DNA from: Molossus alvarezi | Lineage: Eukaryota > Chordata > Mammalia > Chiroptera > Molossidae | Length of the DNA: 64,000 nt | Assembly (NCBI GenBank): GCA_037176705.1 | Contig: CM073899.1 | Span: forward strand, 5,146,001 to 5,210,000 | Direction of reading: 5' to 3' | The notes under the pieces: generated by a model | Database searches by the model: none | Seen by the model: the letters and a program-made list of their open reading frames with translations, nothing else | What the model was told of the DNA's origin: nothing | Part shown: positions 22,691 to 34,120 of the stretch, piece by piece | How positions within the stretch are numbered: position 1 is the stretch's first letter | Layout of the letters: the number at the start of each line of letters is the position of its first letter | Position numbers and translations under genes: made by a program

Positions 22691-23109
22691 TTCCAGCTCT
22701 CTTCAGGACATGCATGAGGTTGTATTATGGCTAGGTCTGAAGTCCAGCGGGTGGAAAGGGACAAGTCAGTCCTAGGCTTACTCTTCTAAATCTTTCTCAA
22801 TGACAAATTATTAATTTGACTTTGCTGTTTGCATTGATTGATTTTGACTGACTTCTAGAAATCTGCCAGGATCAGATCCTGGGAACTAAATTGACAGCCT
22901 TTGGTTCCAGTGTGCCCTTTTCTTAGCAAATAGGACCAAACCCACCTGTGCAAGTTGAATGCTAACAGTTTCTAAAGTGTTAGCTTTAACACTTACCCAA
23001 TGAGATGTTAGAGACCAGGGCTACTAAGCAGAGGCCAAGAAAAGAACATACTTGCTTCCCCAGATGCAGCTTTGTGTTACGGCCTCATCCCACCACAGGG
23101 CCAAGGTTA
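22691..23109. other. Unassigned sequence
   Basis: No gene or clear repeat. It ends at the target site of the second L1. Confidence 0.4.
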
Positions 23110-23980
23110 AAAATCCCAGCCCTGATTTTGACAAATGCACTGCCTTTGAATTCTGACCATGGCTGCTACACCAAATACCTGTACAGATGAGCATTGCCCT
23201 GGGCAGAAAGGAGCAGGCAGGGTATGTTCCGGCCACGCTCTCAGTCAAAAGATTTTTCATGGAGGATTCCAAAATGGCGGCAAGTGAATGGAAGCTCTAC
23301 AGACCATCTCCCAGGACCACACTGGAATTACAATTAAAATAAAGACAAATCATAGGGAAAAAGCAACAGAAAATCAGCCTGCAAGGAACATATAACCAGG
23401 GACACCGATCGATCCTGGTAGGATTGTAGAGGCGCGAGAGGGGGGCTGGGAGCCCACAGACAGCAGCGGTCTGAACTATGAGCAGCGTCCTTGGGGTTAA
23501 ACTCCCAAGTGGCTCCACAGATTTGGAGGGTGCTCAGAGCTTTGGCTAAGATGCACCCACACAGGACAATGGCCATCTTACTCCTTTCCAGGGCTCTGGG
23601 GAGAGGTGGTGGCCCCTCCCTCAGAGATTCACCCCTACATGGTGGCCATTGAAATGCACATTGAGGCCCAATACCAACCAGCATCTGCCCCACCCTAAGG
23701 AAATCCTCTTTCACTGAATACCTGAGGAAGTTTTTCATTCAACTGAGAAGCCAAGGCTCTTCAAGTAACCACTACTAATTGCCTCCAGGCAAAAAGCTAG
23801 AGAATGACTGAACAATTCCTGGGCTTGCAACACTTCCCAGGGAAGTAAGAGATGACAGTGGTGTTTAACGTGGATCCTCCCTCCCTCATCCAAACCCAGG
23901 AGAGGGTGCCACAAACAGCAGAACACCAACACCAACAGGGAAAATTTGGTAAGCTCCAAAAACCACTTGAGATAGCCAAA

Positions 23981-24892
23981 ATGGTGAAACAAAGAAGCAA
24001 ATCCCAAATGAAAGAACAAGAGAACTATACCGAAGATGAGATAAATGAAATGCAGTTGAGCAAGTTAACAGAGCTAAAATACAGAGCCAGAATCTTGAGG
24101 AATCTCAACAGCATGTGTAAGGACATGAGCACCATGAGTAAAGGCATAGAAACATTGAAAATCAACCAAATGGAAATTAAAGACCACCAAGAAGAAATGA
24201 AGAATGACATTGCAGAAATAAAGAACATATTGGAAGGACTGAACAGCAGAATAGAGGAAACTGAGGATGGAATCAGTGAATTAGAAGACAGGATAGAAAA
24301 AAATCAACCAATCAGAAAACCAAAAGGAAAAAACAATTAAAAAACAGAAAGACAGCTTAAGATAATTGTTGAACAACTGAAAATGTAATAATATTTGAAT
24401 CATAGTAGTCCCTGAAGGAGAAGAAAATGAGCAAGGGTTAGAGAATCTATTTGAAGAAATAGTGACAGAAAACTGCCCTAATCTGGTGAAGGAAGAAGTC
24501 AATGAAGTTCAAGAAGCACAGAGAGCCCCAAATAAGAACCCAAACAGGCCCACACCAAGACACATAGTAATTAAAATGCCAAAAATTAAAGAAAAAGAAA
24601 GAATCCTAAAGGCACCAAGAGATAAGCAACAAGTTACCTACAAAGGAAACCCCATAAGGCTCTTAGCTGACTTCTCAACAGAAACACTACAGGTCAGAAG
24701 AGAATGGCATAAGGTAATCAAGGTCATAAAAAACAAGGATCTGAATCCAAGACTACTTTACCCAGCAAGGCTATCATTCAAAATAGAAGGTCAAATAAAG
24801 AGCTTCCCAGACAAAAAATAAATAAAAAAAGGTTAAGGGAATACATTAGCACCAAACCAGCACTGCAAGAAATGTTAAAAGGACTGCTGTAA
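23981..24892 (+). pseudogene. L1 ORF1, broken by a frameshift
   Basis: The start ATG at 23981 (MVKQRSKSQMKEQENYTEDE) was chosen by agreement with the other copies. The frame is open back to 23852, but that extension is 5' UTR. Residues to about 120 form the coiled coil (SMCKDMSTMSKGIETLKINQ; EEMKNDIAEIKNILEGLNS). A stop at 24340 ends that frame. The RNA-binding half continues in another frame from about 24430: ENCPNLVKEEV, RPTPRHIVIKMPKIKEKERI, YKGNPIRLLADFSTETLQ, RLLYPARLSFKIEGQIKSFP. A stop at 24821 precedes the normal end near 24892. About 300 codons, normal for the family. It needs at least two lesions undone to be whole, so it is inactive. Confidence 0.88.
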
Positions 24893-26269
24893 TTAGTAGA
24901 GGAAAGAAGAAGAAAAATATAACCACACTAAACAAAAATGGCAATAAATAAGTACATATCAATTATCACCTTAAATGTGAATGGTTTGAATGCTCCAATA
25001 AACAGACACAGAGTAGCTGACTGGATAAGAAAGCATGACTCATATATATGTTGTCTAAAAAGGACCCACCTCACAACAAAAGACTCACATAGGTTGAAAA
25101 TGAAGGCATGGAAAAAAATCTTCCAAGCTAACAGAAAGCAAAAAAAAAAACTGGGGTAGCAATACTCATATCTGATACAGTACATTTCAAAATGAAGGCC
25201 ATAACTAGAGACAAAGAAGGCCACTACATAATATTGAAAGGATCTATCCAACAGGAAGATATAACCTTGGTAAACATATATGCACCCAATATAGGAGCAC
25301 CAACATATATTAAAAATCTTTTGGAGGACTTCAAAGGAGAAATTGATAGCACTACAATCATAGCAGGGGATTTCAATACCCTGCTGACATCACTGCATAG
25401 ATCTTCTAGACAAAAAATTAACAAAGAAACTCAGACTGTAAATGAAGCACTAGATCAAATGAATTTAATAGATATCTACAGAGAATTACACCCCAAAACT
25501 ACAGAATTCACATTCTTCTTAAGTGCACATGAGACATTCTCAAAAATAGACCACTTGTTAGGACACAAACTAAGTCTCTACAAATTCAAGAAGACTGAAA
25601 TCATATCAAGCATCTTCTCAGATCACAATAACATGAAACTAGAAATCAATTGCAACAAGAACATGCAAAGACATTGGAACACATAGAGGCTAAATAGCAT
25701 GTTATTGAACAATGAATGGGTTACCATGGAGATCAAGGAATAAATTAAAAACTTCCTGGAAAACAATGAAAATAAACACACAACACAAAATCTATGGGAT
25801 GCAATAAAAGCAGTTCTGAGAGGGAAGTTCATAGCACTACAGGCCTACCTCAAGAAGCAAGAAAAATTTCTAACAGACTATCTAACCTCACAACTTAAAG
25901 AACTAGAAAGCAAACAAAAAGAAAACCCCAGAGCAAGTAGAAGGAAGGAGATTGTAAAGATCAGAGCAGAATTAAATAACATAGAGACCAAAAAAACAAA
26001 TCAAAGGATCAATGAAACAAAGAGCTGGTTCTTTGAAAGGATAAACAAGATTGATGGACCCTTAGCTAGACTCACCAAGAAACAACGAGAGAGAGAGAAC
26101 CCAAATACACAAAATCAGAAATGAAAGAGGAGAAGTAACAACTGACACCATAGAAATAAAAAGGATCATTAATAAATACTATGAACAATTATACGGCAAC
26201 AAATTGGACAATCTAAACAAAATGCACAAATTTCTAGAAACACATAGTCTCCCAAAACTGGACTGGGAA

Positions 26270-26519
26270 GAGCCCTGGCCGGTTTGGCTTAGAGGTTAGA
26301 GCATCGCCCCGTGATCCAGAGAGACCTGGGTGTGGTTTCCGCTAAGGGCACGTGCCTTGGTTGCAGTTTGTCCCCGGCCCTGGTTGGGTCATGTTGGTGT
26401 CAACCACTTGATGTGTCCCTTTCACATCAATGTGTCTCTTTCTCTCTCTCCCACTCTATCTGAACAAAAAGGTGGAAATATGTCCTCTGGTGAGGATAAA
26501 AAAAAGAAAAAGAAAACAA
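26270..26519 (+). mobile_element. VES-type SINE (type A) inside L1 ORF2
   Basis: Head GAGCCCTGGCCGGTTTGGC, A-box TGGCTTAGAGGTTAGAGCA, weak B-box (GTGTGGTTTCC), a TC-rich body, CCTCTGGTGAGG and an A-rich tail. TSD AAAACTGGAC(T/C)GGGAA at 26254-26269 and 26520-26535, one mismatch. Confidence 0.92.
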
Positions 26520-28405
26520 AAAACTGGACCGGGAAATAGAACACTTGAACAGACCAATAACAACTAAGAAAATTGAAGAGATAATAAAGACTCTCCCAGC
26601 AAACAAAAGCCCAGGCCCAGATGGCTTCACAGAGGAGTTTTACCGAACATTCAAAGAACTAACACCTATTCTACTCAAACTATTTCAAAAAATTCAAGAA
26701 GACTTCCAAACTCGTTTTATGAGGCCAGCAGAATTCTAATTCCAAAACCAGAAAAAGACACTACAAAGAAGAAAACTACAGGCCAATGTCCCTGATGAAC
26801 ATAGATGCCAAAATCCTGAACAAAATACTAGCAAATCGAATCCAGCAATACATCAAAAAAATTCTTCAGAATGACCAAGTGGGGTTCATCCAAGGGATGA
26901 AAGGCTGGTACAATATTAACAAATCAATAAATGTGATACACCACATAAACAAAATGAAGAATAAAAACCACATGATCATATAGATGCTGAAAAAGCATTG
27001 GACAAAATCAAGCACCCATTTCTGATAAAAACGCTCAGCAATCTGAGAATAGAAGGATCATAATAAAGGCGATATATGAAAGACCAAATATGAAAGACCT
27101 ACAGCCAACATCACACTCAATGGGAAAAATCTAAAAGCGTTTCCCTTAAGAACAGGAACAAGACAGGGATACCCACTTTCACCACTCTTATTTAACATAG
27201 TACTGGAAGTCTTAGCCACAGCAATCAGACATGAAGAAAAAATGAAAGGGTTCCAAATTGGAAAGGAGGAAGTAAAATTGTCATTATTCGCAGATGACAT
27301 GATATTGTACATAGAAAAAACTAAAGACTTCATCAAAAATCTACTAGACTTAATAAATAAATTTGGCAAAGTAGCAGGATACAAAATTAACTTCAAGAAA
27401 TTGGTGGCATTCTTATAAACCAATGATGAACTCACAGAAAGAGAAACTAAAAAAACAGTCCCATTTACCATCGTGGAAAAAAATTAACATACCTAGGAAT
27501 AAACTTAACCAAAGAAGTAAAGGACCTATTTGCAGAAAACTACAGGACATTGAAAAAAGAAATAAAGGAAGATATAAAAGAGTGGATGCACATACCTTAT
27601 TCATGAATTGGAAGAATTAACATCATTAAAATGTCCATATTACCCAAAGTAATCTATAGATTCAATGCAATCCCTATCAAAATATCAAGGACATATTTCA
27701 CAGAACTAGAAAAAATACTTCAAAAGTTCATATGAAACCAAAAAACACCCCGAATAGCCATAGCAATCTTGAAAAAGGACCAAGTAGGTGGGATCACAAT
27801 ACCAGATATCAGGTTATACTACAAAGCTACTGTAATCAAAACAGCCTGGTACTGGCACAAGAACAGGCATATAGACCAGTGGAACAGAATGGAGAACTCA
27901 GAAATGGGCCCAAGACATTATGCTCAATTAATATTTGACAAAGGAGGCAAGAGCATACAATAGAGTAAAGACAGCCTCTTTAATAAATGGTGTTTGGAAA
28001 ATTGGACAGCTACATGCAAAAAAATGAAACTAGACCATCAACTTATACCATACACCAGAATAAACTCAAAATGGATAAAAGACTTAAATGTGACTCATGA
28101 ATCCATGAAAATCCTAGAAAAAAATGTAGGCAACAAAATTTCGGACATCACATGCATCAGAATTTTCACTGATACATCACTAAGGCAACAGGAGAAAAGG
28201 AAAGAATGAACACATGGGACTACATCAAACTAAAAAGCTTCTGCAGAGCAAAAGAAACAATCATCAAAATGGAAAGCAACCCACTGTATGGGTGAGCATA
28301 ATTGCTAATGATATATCAGATAAGAGGCTTATTTCCAAAATATATAGAGTACCTATACAACTCAACAAAAGAAAGACAAAGATCCCAATTAAAAAATGGG
28401 CAGAG

Positions 28406-28561
28406 GGCCCTGGCCGGTTTGGCTCAGTGGTTAGAGCGTCGACCTGCGGTCCAGAGAACCCGGGTTCGGTTCCCACTAGGGGCACTTACCTCGGTTGCAG
28501 TTTGTCTGGCCCTGGTTGGTCGTGTGGGTGGCAGCCACTCGATGTATCCCTTTCACATCAA

Positions 28562-28609
<48 letters not shown>

Positions 28610-28674
28610 CCTCCCTCCCCCCTCCCATTCTATCTGAACAAAAAAATGGAAAAATGTCCTCGGGTGAGGATAAA
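28406..28674 (+). mobile_element. VES-type SINE (type A) with expanded (TC)n, inside L1 ORF2
   Basis: Full-length copy with A-box TGGCTCAGTGGTTAGAGCG, B-box GGTTCGGTTCC and CCTCGGGTGAGG before the tail. The body has a pure (TC)n microsatellite of about 39 bases (28566-28604), longer than in most copies here. TSD AAAAAATGGGCA(G/C)AG around 28391-28405 and 28675-28690. Confidence 0.92.
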
Positions 28675-29454
28675 AAAAAAATGGGCACAGGAGCTAAATA
28701 GACACCTCTCCAAACAGAACATGCAAATGGCTTAGAGACATATGAAGAAATGCTCAACATTACTAATCATCAGAGAGATGCAAATTAAAACAACAATGAG
28801 GTATCACCTCACACCTGTCAGAATGGCCACCATCAACAAATCATCAAACAACAAGTGTTGGTGAGGGTGTGGAGAAAAGGAGACTCTAGTACACTGCTGA
28901 GGTAATGCAGACTGGTGCAGCCACTATGGAAAACAATATGGTGTTACCTCAAAAAACTAAAAATTGAACTTCCATTTGACCCAGTGATCCCGCTTCTAGG
29001 AATATACTCTAAGAAGCCTGAAACACCAATCAGAAAGAATGTGTATACCCCCATGTTTGTAGCAGCACTATTTACAATAGCTAAGATCTGGAAACAGCCC
29101 AAGTGTCCATCAGTAGTCGAATGCATTAAAAAGTTGTGGTACATATACAGAATGGAGTACTATGTAACTGTAAGAAAAAAAGATCTCTTATCCTTTGAGA
29201 CGACATGGAGGGACCTAGAAAGTATTATCCTCAGCAAAACAAGCCAAGCAGTGAAAGACAAATACCACATGATCTCACTTATTTGTGGAATATAATGAAC
29301 ATAACAGTCTGAGGAATTGGGTAGACCCAGAGACGTGGAAGTGGGGTACAGACTGACAACCCTCAGAAGAGGGGGTTGTGGGAGGAGGGAAGAGACAAAC
29401 CACAGAATGTATATGTATGTACGCATAACCGATGGACACTTACAACAAAGTCAG

Positions 29455-29487
29455 GTAGGGGGTGGGGAGGATGGGGAGGAGGGTGTC
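29455..29487 (+). other. G-rich tract in the L1 3' UTR
   Basis: G-runs GGGGG, GGGG, GGGG and GGG are separated by one to five bases, fitting a G-quadruplex pattern. The same position in the third L1 is partly eroded (40646-40671), and the first L1 carries it as C-runs near 10158-10198. Confidence 0.6.
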
Positions 29488-29562
29488 AATGGGGAAAAAA
29501 AAGGAGAAACATCTATAACAAAAATAAATTAATACAAAATTTAAAAAAAAATCCCAGCTCTG

Positions 29563-29814
29563 CCCTGGCTGGTTTGGCTCAGCAGTTAGAGTGTCGACCT
29601 GTGGTCCAGAGAGTCTCAGGTACAGGTCCCACTACGGGCACGTACCTCAGTCGCAGTTTGTCCCCAGCCCCAGTTGGGTCATGCTGGAGGCAGCCACTCA
29701 ATGATTCCCTTTCATGTCGATGTTTCTCTCTCTTTCTCTCTCTTCCTCTTTCTTCCTCCCACTCTATCTAAACAAAAAAATAGAAAAATGTCTTCGGGTG
29801 AGCATGAAAAAAAA
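29563..29814 (+). mobile_element. VES-type SINE (type A) in the 3' TSD of the second L1
   Basis: Head CCCTGGCTGGTTTGGCTCAG, A-box TGGCTCAGCAGTTAGAGTG, weak B-box (AGGTACAGGTCCC), a TC-rich body, TCTTCGGGTGAGCATG and a poly(A). The TSD AAAATCCCAGC(T/C)CTG at 29548-29562 and 29815-29829 re-uses the L1's own target duplication. Confidence 0.92.
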
Positions 29815-29829
29815 AAAATCCCAGCCCTG

Positions 29830-30207
29830 CTGAAAAGTCAGGAAACAGGCTGATAAAGAGTCAATCTTACAATTCCATTCTGGGGAATAACACCCACTTG
29901 AAATTAAACTCCAGTTTAAAATTAAACTCTGAAATGCAACGTAAAAGATCATTGCAATAGGCAGATTTTGTGAGTCTGAAACAAAATTTAATATATACTT
30001 TTTAAAAAAATGATTGTAGCTACTTCAGAATGGATTAGACTAGGCAACAGAACCCCAGCTTGTTCTTACGGTGGAGGCAGTCAAGCAAAAAAAAAAAAAA
30101 AAAAGTACATTTTAGTTATGTCATATTTAGAGAATACAATTAAAGTATCTGAAAATTAAATTAAAAAACATCTCAGGTTGCAGAAGAATTGCACATATAA
30201 ACCTTGT
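29830..30207. other. Unassigned sequence
   Basis: No gene. An 18-base A run lies near 30088-30105. Confidence 0.4.
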
Positions 30208-30223
30208 AAAGATTTAATCCTAT

Positions 30224-30466
30224 CACCCTGGCCAGTTTGGCTAGGTGGTTGGAGCATCGGCCAGCGGACCAGAGAGACCCGGGTTCGGTTCCCGCTAGGG
30301 GCGCATACCTTGGTTGCAGTTTGTCCCCGGCCCTGGTTGGGTCATGAGGGTGGTGGCCACTCGATGTGTCCCTTTCATATCGATGTTTCTCTCTTTCTCT
30401 CTCTCCCTCCTGCTCTGTCTGAACAAAAAATGAAGAAATGTCCTCGGGTAAGGATAAAAGAAAAAA
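30224..30466 (+). mobile_element. VES-type SINE (type A)
   Basis: Head ACCCTGGCCAGTTTGGCTAG, A-box region GGCTAGGTGGTTGGAGCAT, B-box GGTTCGGTTCC, CCTCGGGTAAGG and an A-rich tail. Perfect 16-bp TSD AAAGATTTAATCCTAT at 30208-30223 and 30467-30482. Confidence 0.93.
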
Positions 30467-30482
30467 AAAGATTTAATCCTAT

Positions 30483-30955
30483 TGCCTGTTGCCCACTAAG
30501 ATATTAGATTTCAAAGCAAGTCCATTAAAAATAAAGTGATTCTTTTGATATAGAGAGAATAAAAAACAATTTGTAGACAATCAAGACAGGTAATGGACAA
30601 ACGTCTGCTCCTGAGTTGCAGCCTCTGTGCCTGTCCCACTGCAGGCCTGTGAGCGGGCAGCATCTCAGCAGCTCTGACAGGCTTCCCGCCTCTATTTCAA
30701 CCCAGAACCGTAGCAGAACTCAGCACTTCAGAAACAAAGAAAAGAGGGAAGTCCAATGCAGGTGCACATTTTCACAATACTAAATGCATAAATGAACGTT
30801 AGTTATCATGGCAACCGCCTACAAAAGGTATGAAAGATACCTGAATAGTTCTGTTTCATCCTCCCATAACCCATATTATAAAGGCTTAATATTCATAAGT
30901 AATGTACAAATTCCATGTGCATTTGTAGTTAGACAGTAGCATTCTTCCTTCCACA
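30483..30955. other. Unassigned sequence
   Basis: No gene or recognised repeat visible. Confidence 0.4.
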
Positions 30956-30970
30956 AATTCTTGAAAATCC

Positions 30971-31185
30971 AGCCCAGCTGGTGTGGCTCAGTGGACTGAG
31001 CAGCCTCCCATGGATTGAAAGGTCCCGGTTCGATTCCTGGTCAGAGTACTTGCCTGGGTTGTGGGCTTGATCCCCGGTGGAGGGTGTGCAGGAGGCAGCT
31101 GATTGATGTGTCTCTCTCACATCAATGTTTCTATCTCTCTCTTCTTTCCTCTGTCTCTAACAAAAATCAATAAAACATTTTTTTT
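30971..31185 (+). mobile_element. Bat tRNA-derived SINE (type C)
   Basis: A third head type: CCCAGCTGGTGTGGCTCAGT, with GGACTGAGCAGCCTCCCATG, GATTGAAAGGTCCCGG, B-box GGTTCGATTCC, then TTGCCTGGGTTGTGGGC, a TC-rich body and AAAATCAATAAAACA. Perfect 15-bp TSD AATTCTTGAAAATCC at 30956-30970 and 31186-31200. Confidence 0.9.
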
Positions 31186-31200
31186 AATTCTTGAAAATCC

Positions 31201-31863
31201 GGCAATAGGTTGGGGGTGGGGAAGGTGCTGCACATATCAATCACCAAATGCTTAACAATGTACCCAACAAACTACCGGGCTATTTGAGTGAAACAAAAAC
31301 TCAGAGCAGCAGTACCAACCTCCTGCCTCAGGGACTTAACAATAACCTTTTCTGTTGTTATTTCTAATCTATTTTCAGCAAGCACTGCCAAAATTTATAC
31401 ATTTTGTTTTGTTCCTTTTTCAAAGAGCCACATACGTGTATCACATCTAACGTTACACAATGACGTAAAAATTCAGAGGACTGATAAATGTGTATGGGAG
31501 AATAAAGCCAGAAGAACGGGTGGGTGTCAGCCAGCATAAGCAAACACTGACATTAGAGAGCAGGAAAAACACCAGATCACTCACTACAAATGGACATTAA
31601 TCTCTCTGTTCCTCGACTTCCTTTTCATCTATAAAATAAGGCACATAAAGTAGCAATGGAATGTCACTATGCCACCACTTTCATCTATAATTATCTCCCT
31701 AGGAAATTAAAGATGATTAGTAAAAATATTTAGAAATAATATGAGTACAGTGAAAGCAACAAAAAATAATTTTTCAATACATCAGAATGACCTTTCAGAA
31801 AAATATAATAAAAAACATACCATCCCCCAAATATTAAAAATCTAGGGATAAATCTTATTGGAA
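31201..31863. other. Unassigned sequence, possible MIR core
   Basis: Only CTCTGTTCCTCGACTTCCTT followed by TTCATCTATAAAATAAGGC (about 31600-31650) recalls MIR. The rest is unassigned AT-rich DNA. Confidence 0.4.
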
Positions 31864-31953
31864 TTGTATGTACATTTGTGTGCATGCATGTGTGTTTGTG
31901 CATGTGTGTACACGTGCGTGTGTACACGTGCATGTGTATGAGTGTGTGTGTAT
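31864..31953 (+). repeat. (TG)n-like alternating purine/pyrimidine repeat
   Basis: Imperfect TG/CA/CG alternation over about 90 bases, for example TGTACACGTGCGTGTGTACA. Potential Z-DNA or microsatellite; spurious ORFs cross it. Confidence 0.8.
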
Positions 31954-33463
31954 CTGCCTTCCTAAAGTAAAACCAGAAATGGGAGATCAGGAAAACAAGA
32001 AAACGTAAAGATATTTTCATTGCTGTTGATAACATTACTTCTGATCATTTAATGTCAATAATACACGATTATATTCTTATATAAAAATTTTAATAAAAAC
32101 AGATACGCTCAGAAAAATGCCCTGAGGTCCCCTGCATGGCTCACCCACCACCACAGTCCTGTCTGGTGCTCAGCCTGTTCTCTCCCTGCTCAGGACACTT
32201 GTGTACATATGTGTGTACTTATATCTATATGCATCTTTGTGTTTTTTCATAAATAAATTATCTTCACAAGTTACTCTGGGACTTGTGGTCTCGAATTTTA
32301 TGATGTCTAGAAAGTCTTACTTTGTCGGTTCTTTCCTGTGGACCAACTGCCTGTTATTCCGAGTACAAATGACTCACACTGTGTTGACTTACTTCTTGCA
32401 AGAGCTTGTAAAACCACTGCTAAGTCGTCCACGGAAAACCCACCATCTCTGCTGGACTTCATTCCGGCTCTCCGTCTACATTTAAATGTAGTAAACACCA
32501 GTGCTTGTTGTTGGAAATGTACCCAGAGAGCAGGATGGACTTTCTGTGTACCCTTTTCATTTCTGCAGAGAGTTCCACATTGACAGGAGTGACCTCTGTG
32601 ACACCTGAAAAATAAAGCCAACAGAAGATCCATGCGCTCTCCTACAGTCTCTTAGTTTTCAGAGCTACACATGTAAAGAAAAACCAATATAATGACTCAT
32701 TCCCTTTGAAAAGGCATTTATGAATTACCATTGACAGAGTTTCATTGCTAACAAGATTACGAAGAATGCAATTTTAACCATTATGAACAATGGTTTTACC
32801 CCAGTGTTTAAATTTTCACATTTTATAAAGTTCTTAAGCAGTCCCTTAGAGCCAGCACAGTCTTATTTTGGATTCTTTTGACAAATTATGTCAGGACTAT
32901 CTTTGCTTTCAGGTATTTGTCCTCAGAGGGAGACGACCCTCTAGCCCTAGGAAAGTGTCCTCATTTGAAGTTAACATACAAAACTCACTAAGTGGGGATA
33001 ACTTAGTGATTCATAACTAAACCCCAATGTCACTCTTTTCAGCCCACAATTTACTCCAAATGTCACCCAAATAAAAAAAAGGGGGTGGGGGGTAGGACAC
33101 TCCTGCACTGATGAAAATGAAATATTCAAAAGTACACTCAGGAAACAGAGCAATACATGAGGGTGGGAGAGCATTCATTGGTGACTCACTGCTGACTTTC
33201 TAAACTGCACTTGGAAATAAAAGAAAAACAGAGCAGGTGAAGTGGTTGTTTTATTACCAGCCACTGACCAGGAAGAAATAGCTCCAGGTCACTCCACAGG
33301 GAGCAAAAGACTCAGTGCTGCACTCTGACTTTGCCAAGAATTATACTGAAATAATAAATCTGTACTCAAGCTTTTGTTGTGGTCCCATTAATGTGAATCA
33401 TAATACCACTTTGTCATCTTTCCAAGAAAGGCTTGACCAGCACTAGAAAATTAAATGTATATT
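31954..33463. other. Unassigned sequence
   Basis: No gene or confident repeat. Short frames (up to 108 codons at 32307-32633, minus) lack recognisable motifs. A G-rich run lies near 33078-33095. Confidence 0.4.
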
Positions 33464-33464
33464 A

Positions 33465-33535
33465 ATTTTTTCCTCCCTCCTTCCTTCCTGCCCTCCCTTC
33501 CATTCTTCCTTCCTTCCACCTGTCTCTCCATTCCT
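33465..33535 (+). repeat. (TTCC)n pyrimidine-rich repeat
   Basis: Imperfect TTCC/CTCC units, all pyrimidine over most of the length. A simple repeat immediately next to MER20. Confidence 0.75.
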
Positions 33536-33545
33536 CAGTCCTGTA

Positions 33546-33752
33546 GCACAGGATTTCTCAACCTCAAAACCATTGATATTGGGGGCCAGGTCACCCTTTC
33601 TTTGGGGGCTGTCCTGAGCACCCCAGGAAGATGAGCGACATCCTGGCCACTCGCTGCCAATGGTACCTTCTCAGATTTGGCAACAAAAATGTCTCTAGAT
33701 AATGTCAGATAAACCAGGCAAATCATCGCTGCTGAAAACCACTGCAGCATTT
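33546..33752 (-). mobile_element. MER20-type hAT-Charlie MITE
   Basis: Plus-strand order: GGATTTCTCAACCTCAAAAC, CATTGATATTGGGGGCCAGG, GGGGGCTGTCCTGAGCACCC, AATGTCTCTAGATAATGTC and CTGCTGAAAACCACTGC. This is MER20 in reverse, almost end to end, with eroded inverted repeats. Confidence 0.82.
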
Positions 33753-33959
33753 GCTAAGTACGACACAAATCTAGTCCCACCCACACTGCCCACACACATG
33801 GCCAGTGCCCTCACCTTCGTCAGCCAGGTAGCACTGCCTCAGCCGCTATCCTCACTCTACTCAGCAGAAGCAGGAACACAGCAAAACTAACAATGGAAAC
33901 CATCACCAGCCTGGTTCTGAGCACTCAAACACATCGTCTGCCATCTCTTCAGGTTCCAT

Positions 33960-34120
33960 TCTCACGGGTAAGGACAGATGATGACAGTACCTGCCCAGGA
34001 TTGTCATGGGGACTAAATGACCACATCTGGCCAAAGCTTTAGCTGAGTCTGGGGCTCACTGATGCTGCCTGTCAATGATTCTGACCTTCAATATAATTGT
34101 TATTGTAGCATCTTCTCATC
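33960..34120 (+). repeat. MIR 3' half
   Basis: GATGATGACAGTACCTGCCC, AGGATTGTCATGGGGACTAA, then AATGATTCTGACCTTCAATA and TTGTTATTGTAGCATC follow the MIR 3' half (attgtcatgaggattaaatga and onward). Confidence 0.65.

Larger units (their letters stand above)
24938..29295 (+). pseudogene. L1 ORF2, broken and interrupted by two SINEs
   Basis: The start ATG at 24938 (MAINKYISIITLNVNGLNAP) is the family-typical N-terminus of the endonuclease domain. EN motifs AGDFNTLL (near 25365) and DHNNMKLEIN (near 25625) are readable. RT motifs: SPGPDGF (near 26610), [10 protein letters not shown] where QG is followed by Y rather than S/C (near 27170), and an intact FADD catalytic block (near 27292). C-terminal [14 protein letters not shown] is near 27860 and the end ISLICGI is at 29295. 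Without the two SINEs and their duplications the length is about 3.8 kb, normal. Frameshifts near 25160, 25690, 26740, 26983 and 27420, plus SINEs at 26270 and 28406, make it inactive. Confidence 0.88.
23125..29547 (+). mobile_element. Near-full-length LINE-1 (second copy), plus strand
   Basis: Order: 5' UTR (23125-23980), ORF1, ORF2, G-rich 3' UTR and A-rich tail. The L1 TSD is AAAATCCCAGCCCTG at 23110-23124, repeated after the tail. A VES SINE has since inserted in the downstream copy, so that 15-mer now appears three times (23110, 29548 with one change, 29815). Two further VES SINEs lie inside ORF2. The leading ~140 bases before GATTCCAAAATGGCGGCAAG differ from the starts of the other two L1s. 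Both ORFs are broken. The 5' UTR lacks the tandem array of the first L1. Confidence 0.93.

Noticed and set aside
24938..29295. Potentially active L1, since the FADD block is intact
   Set aside because: ORF1 and ORF2 carry several frameshifts, and ORF2 holds two SINEs.
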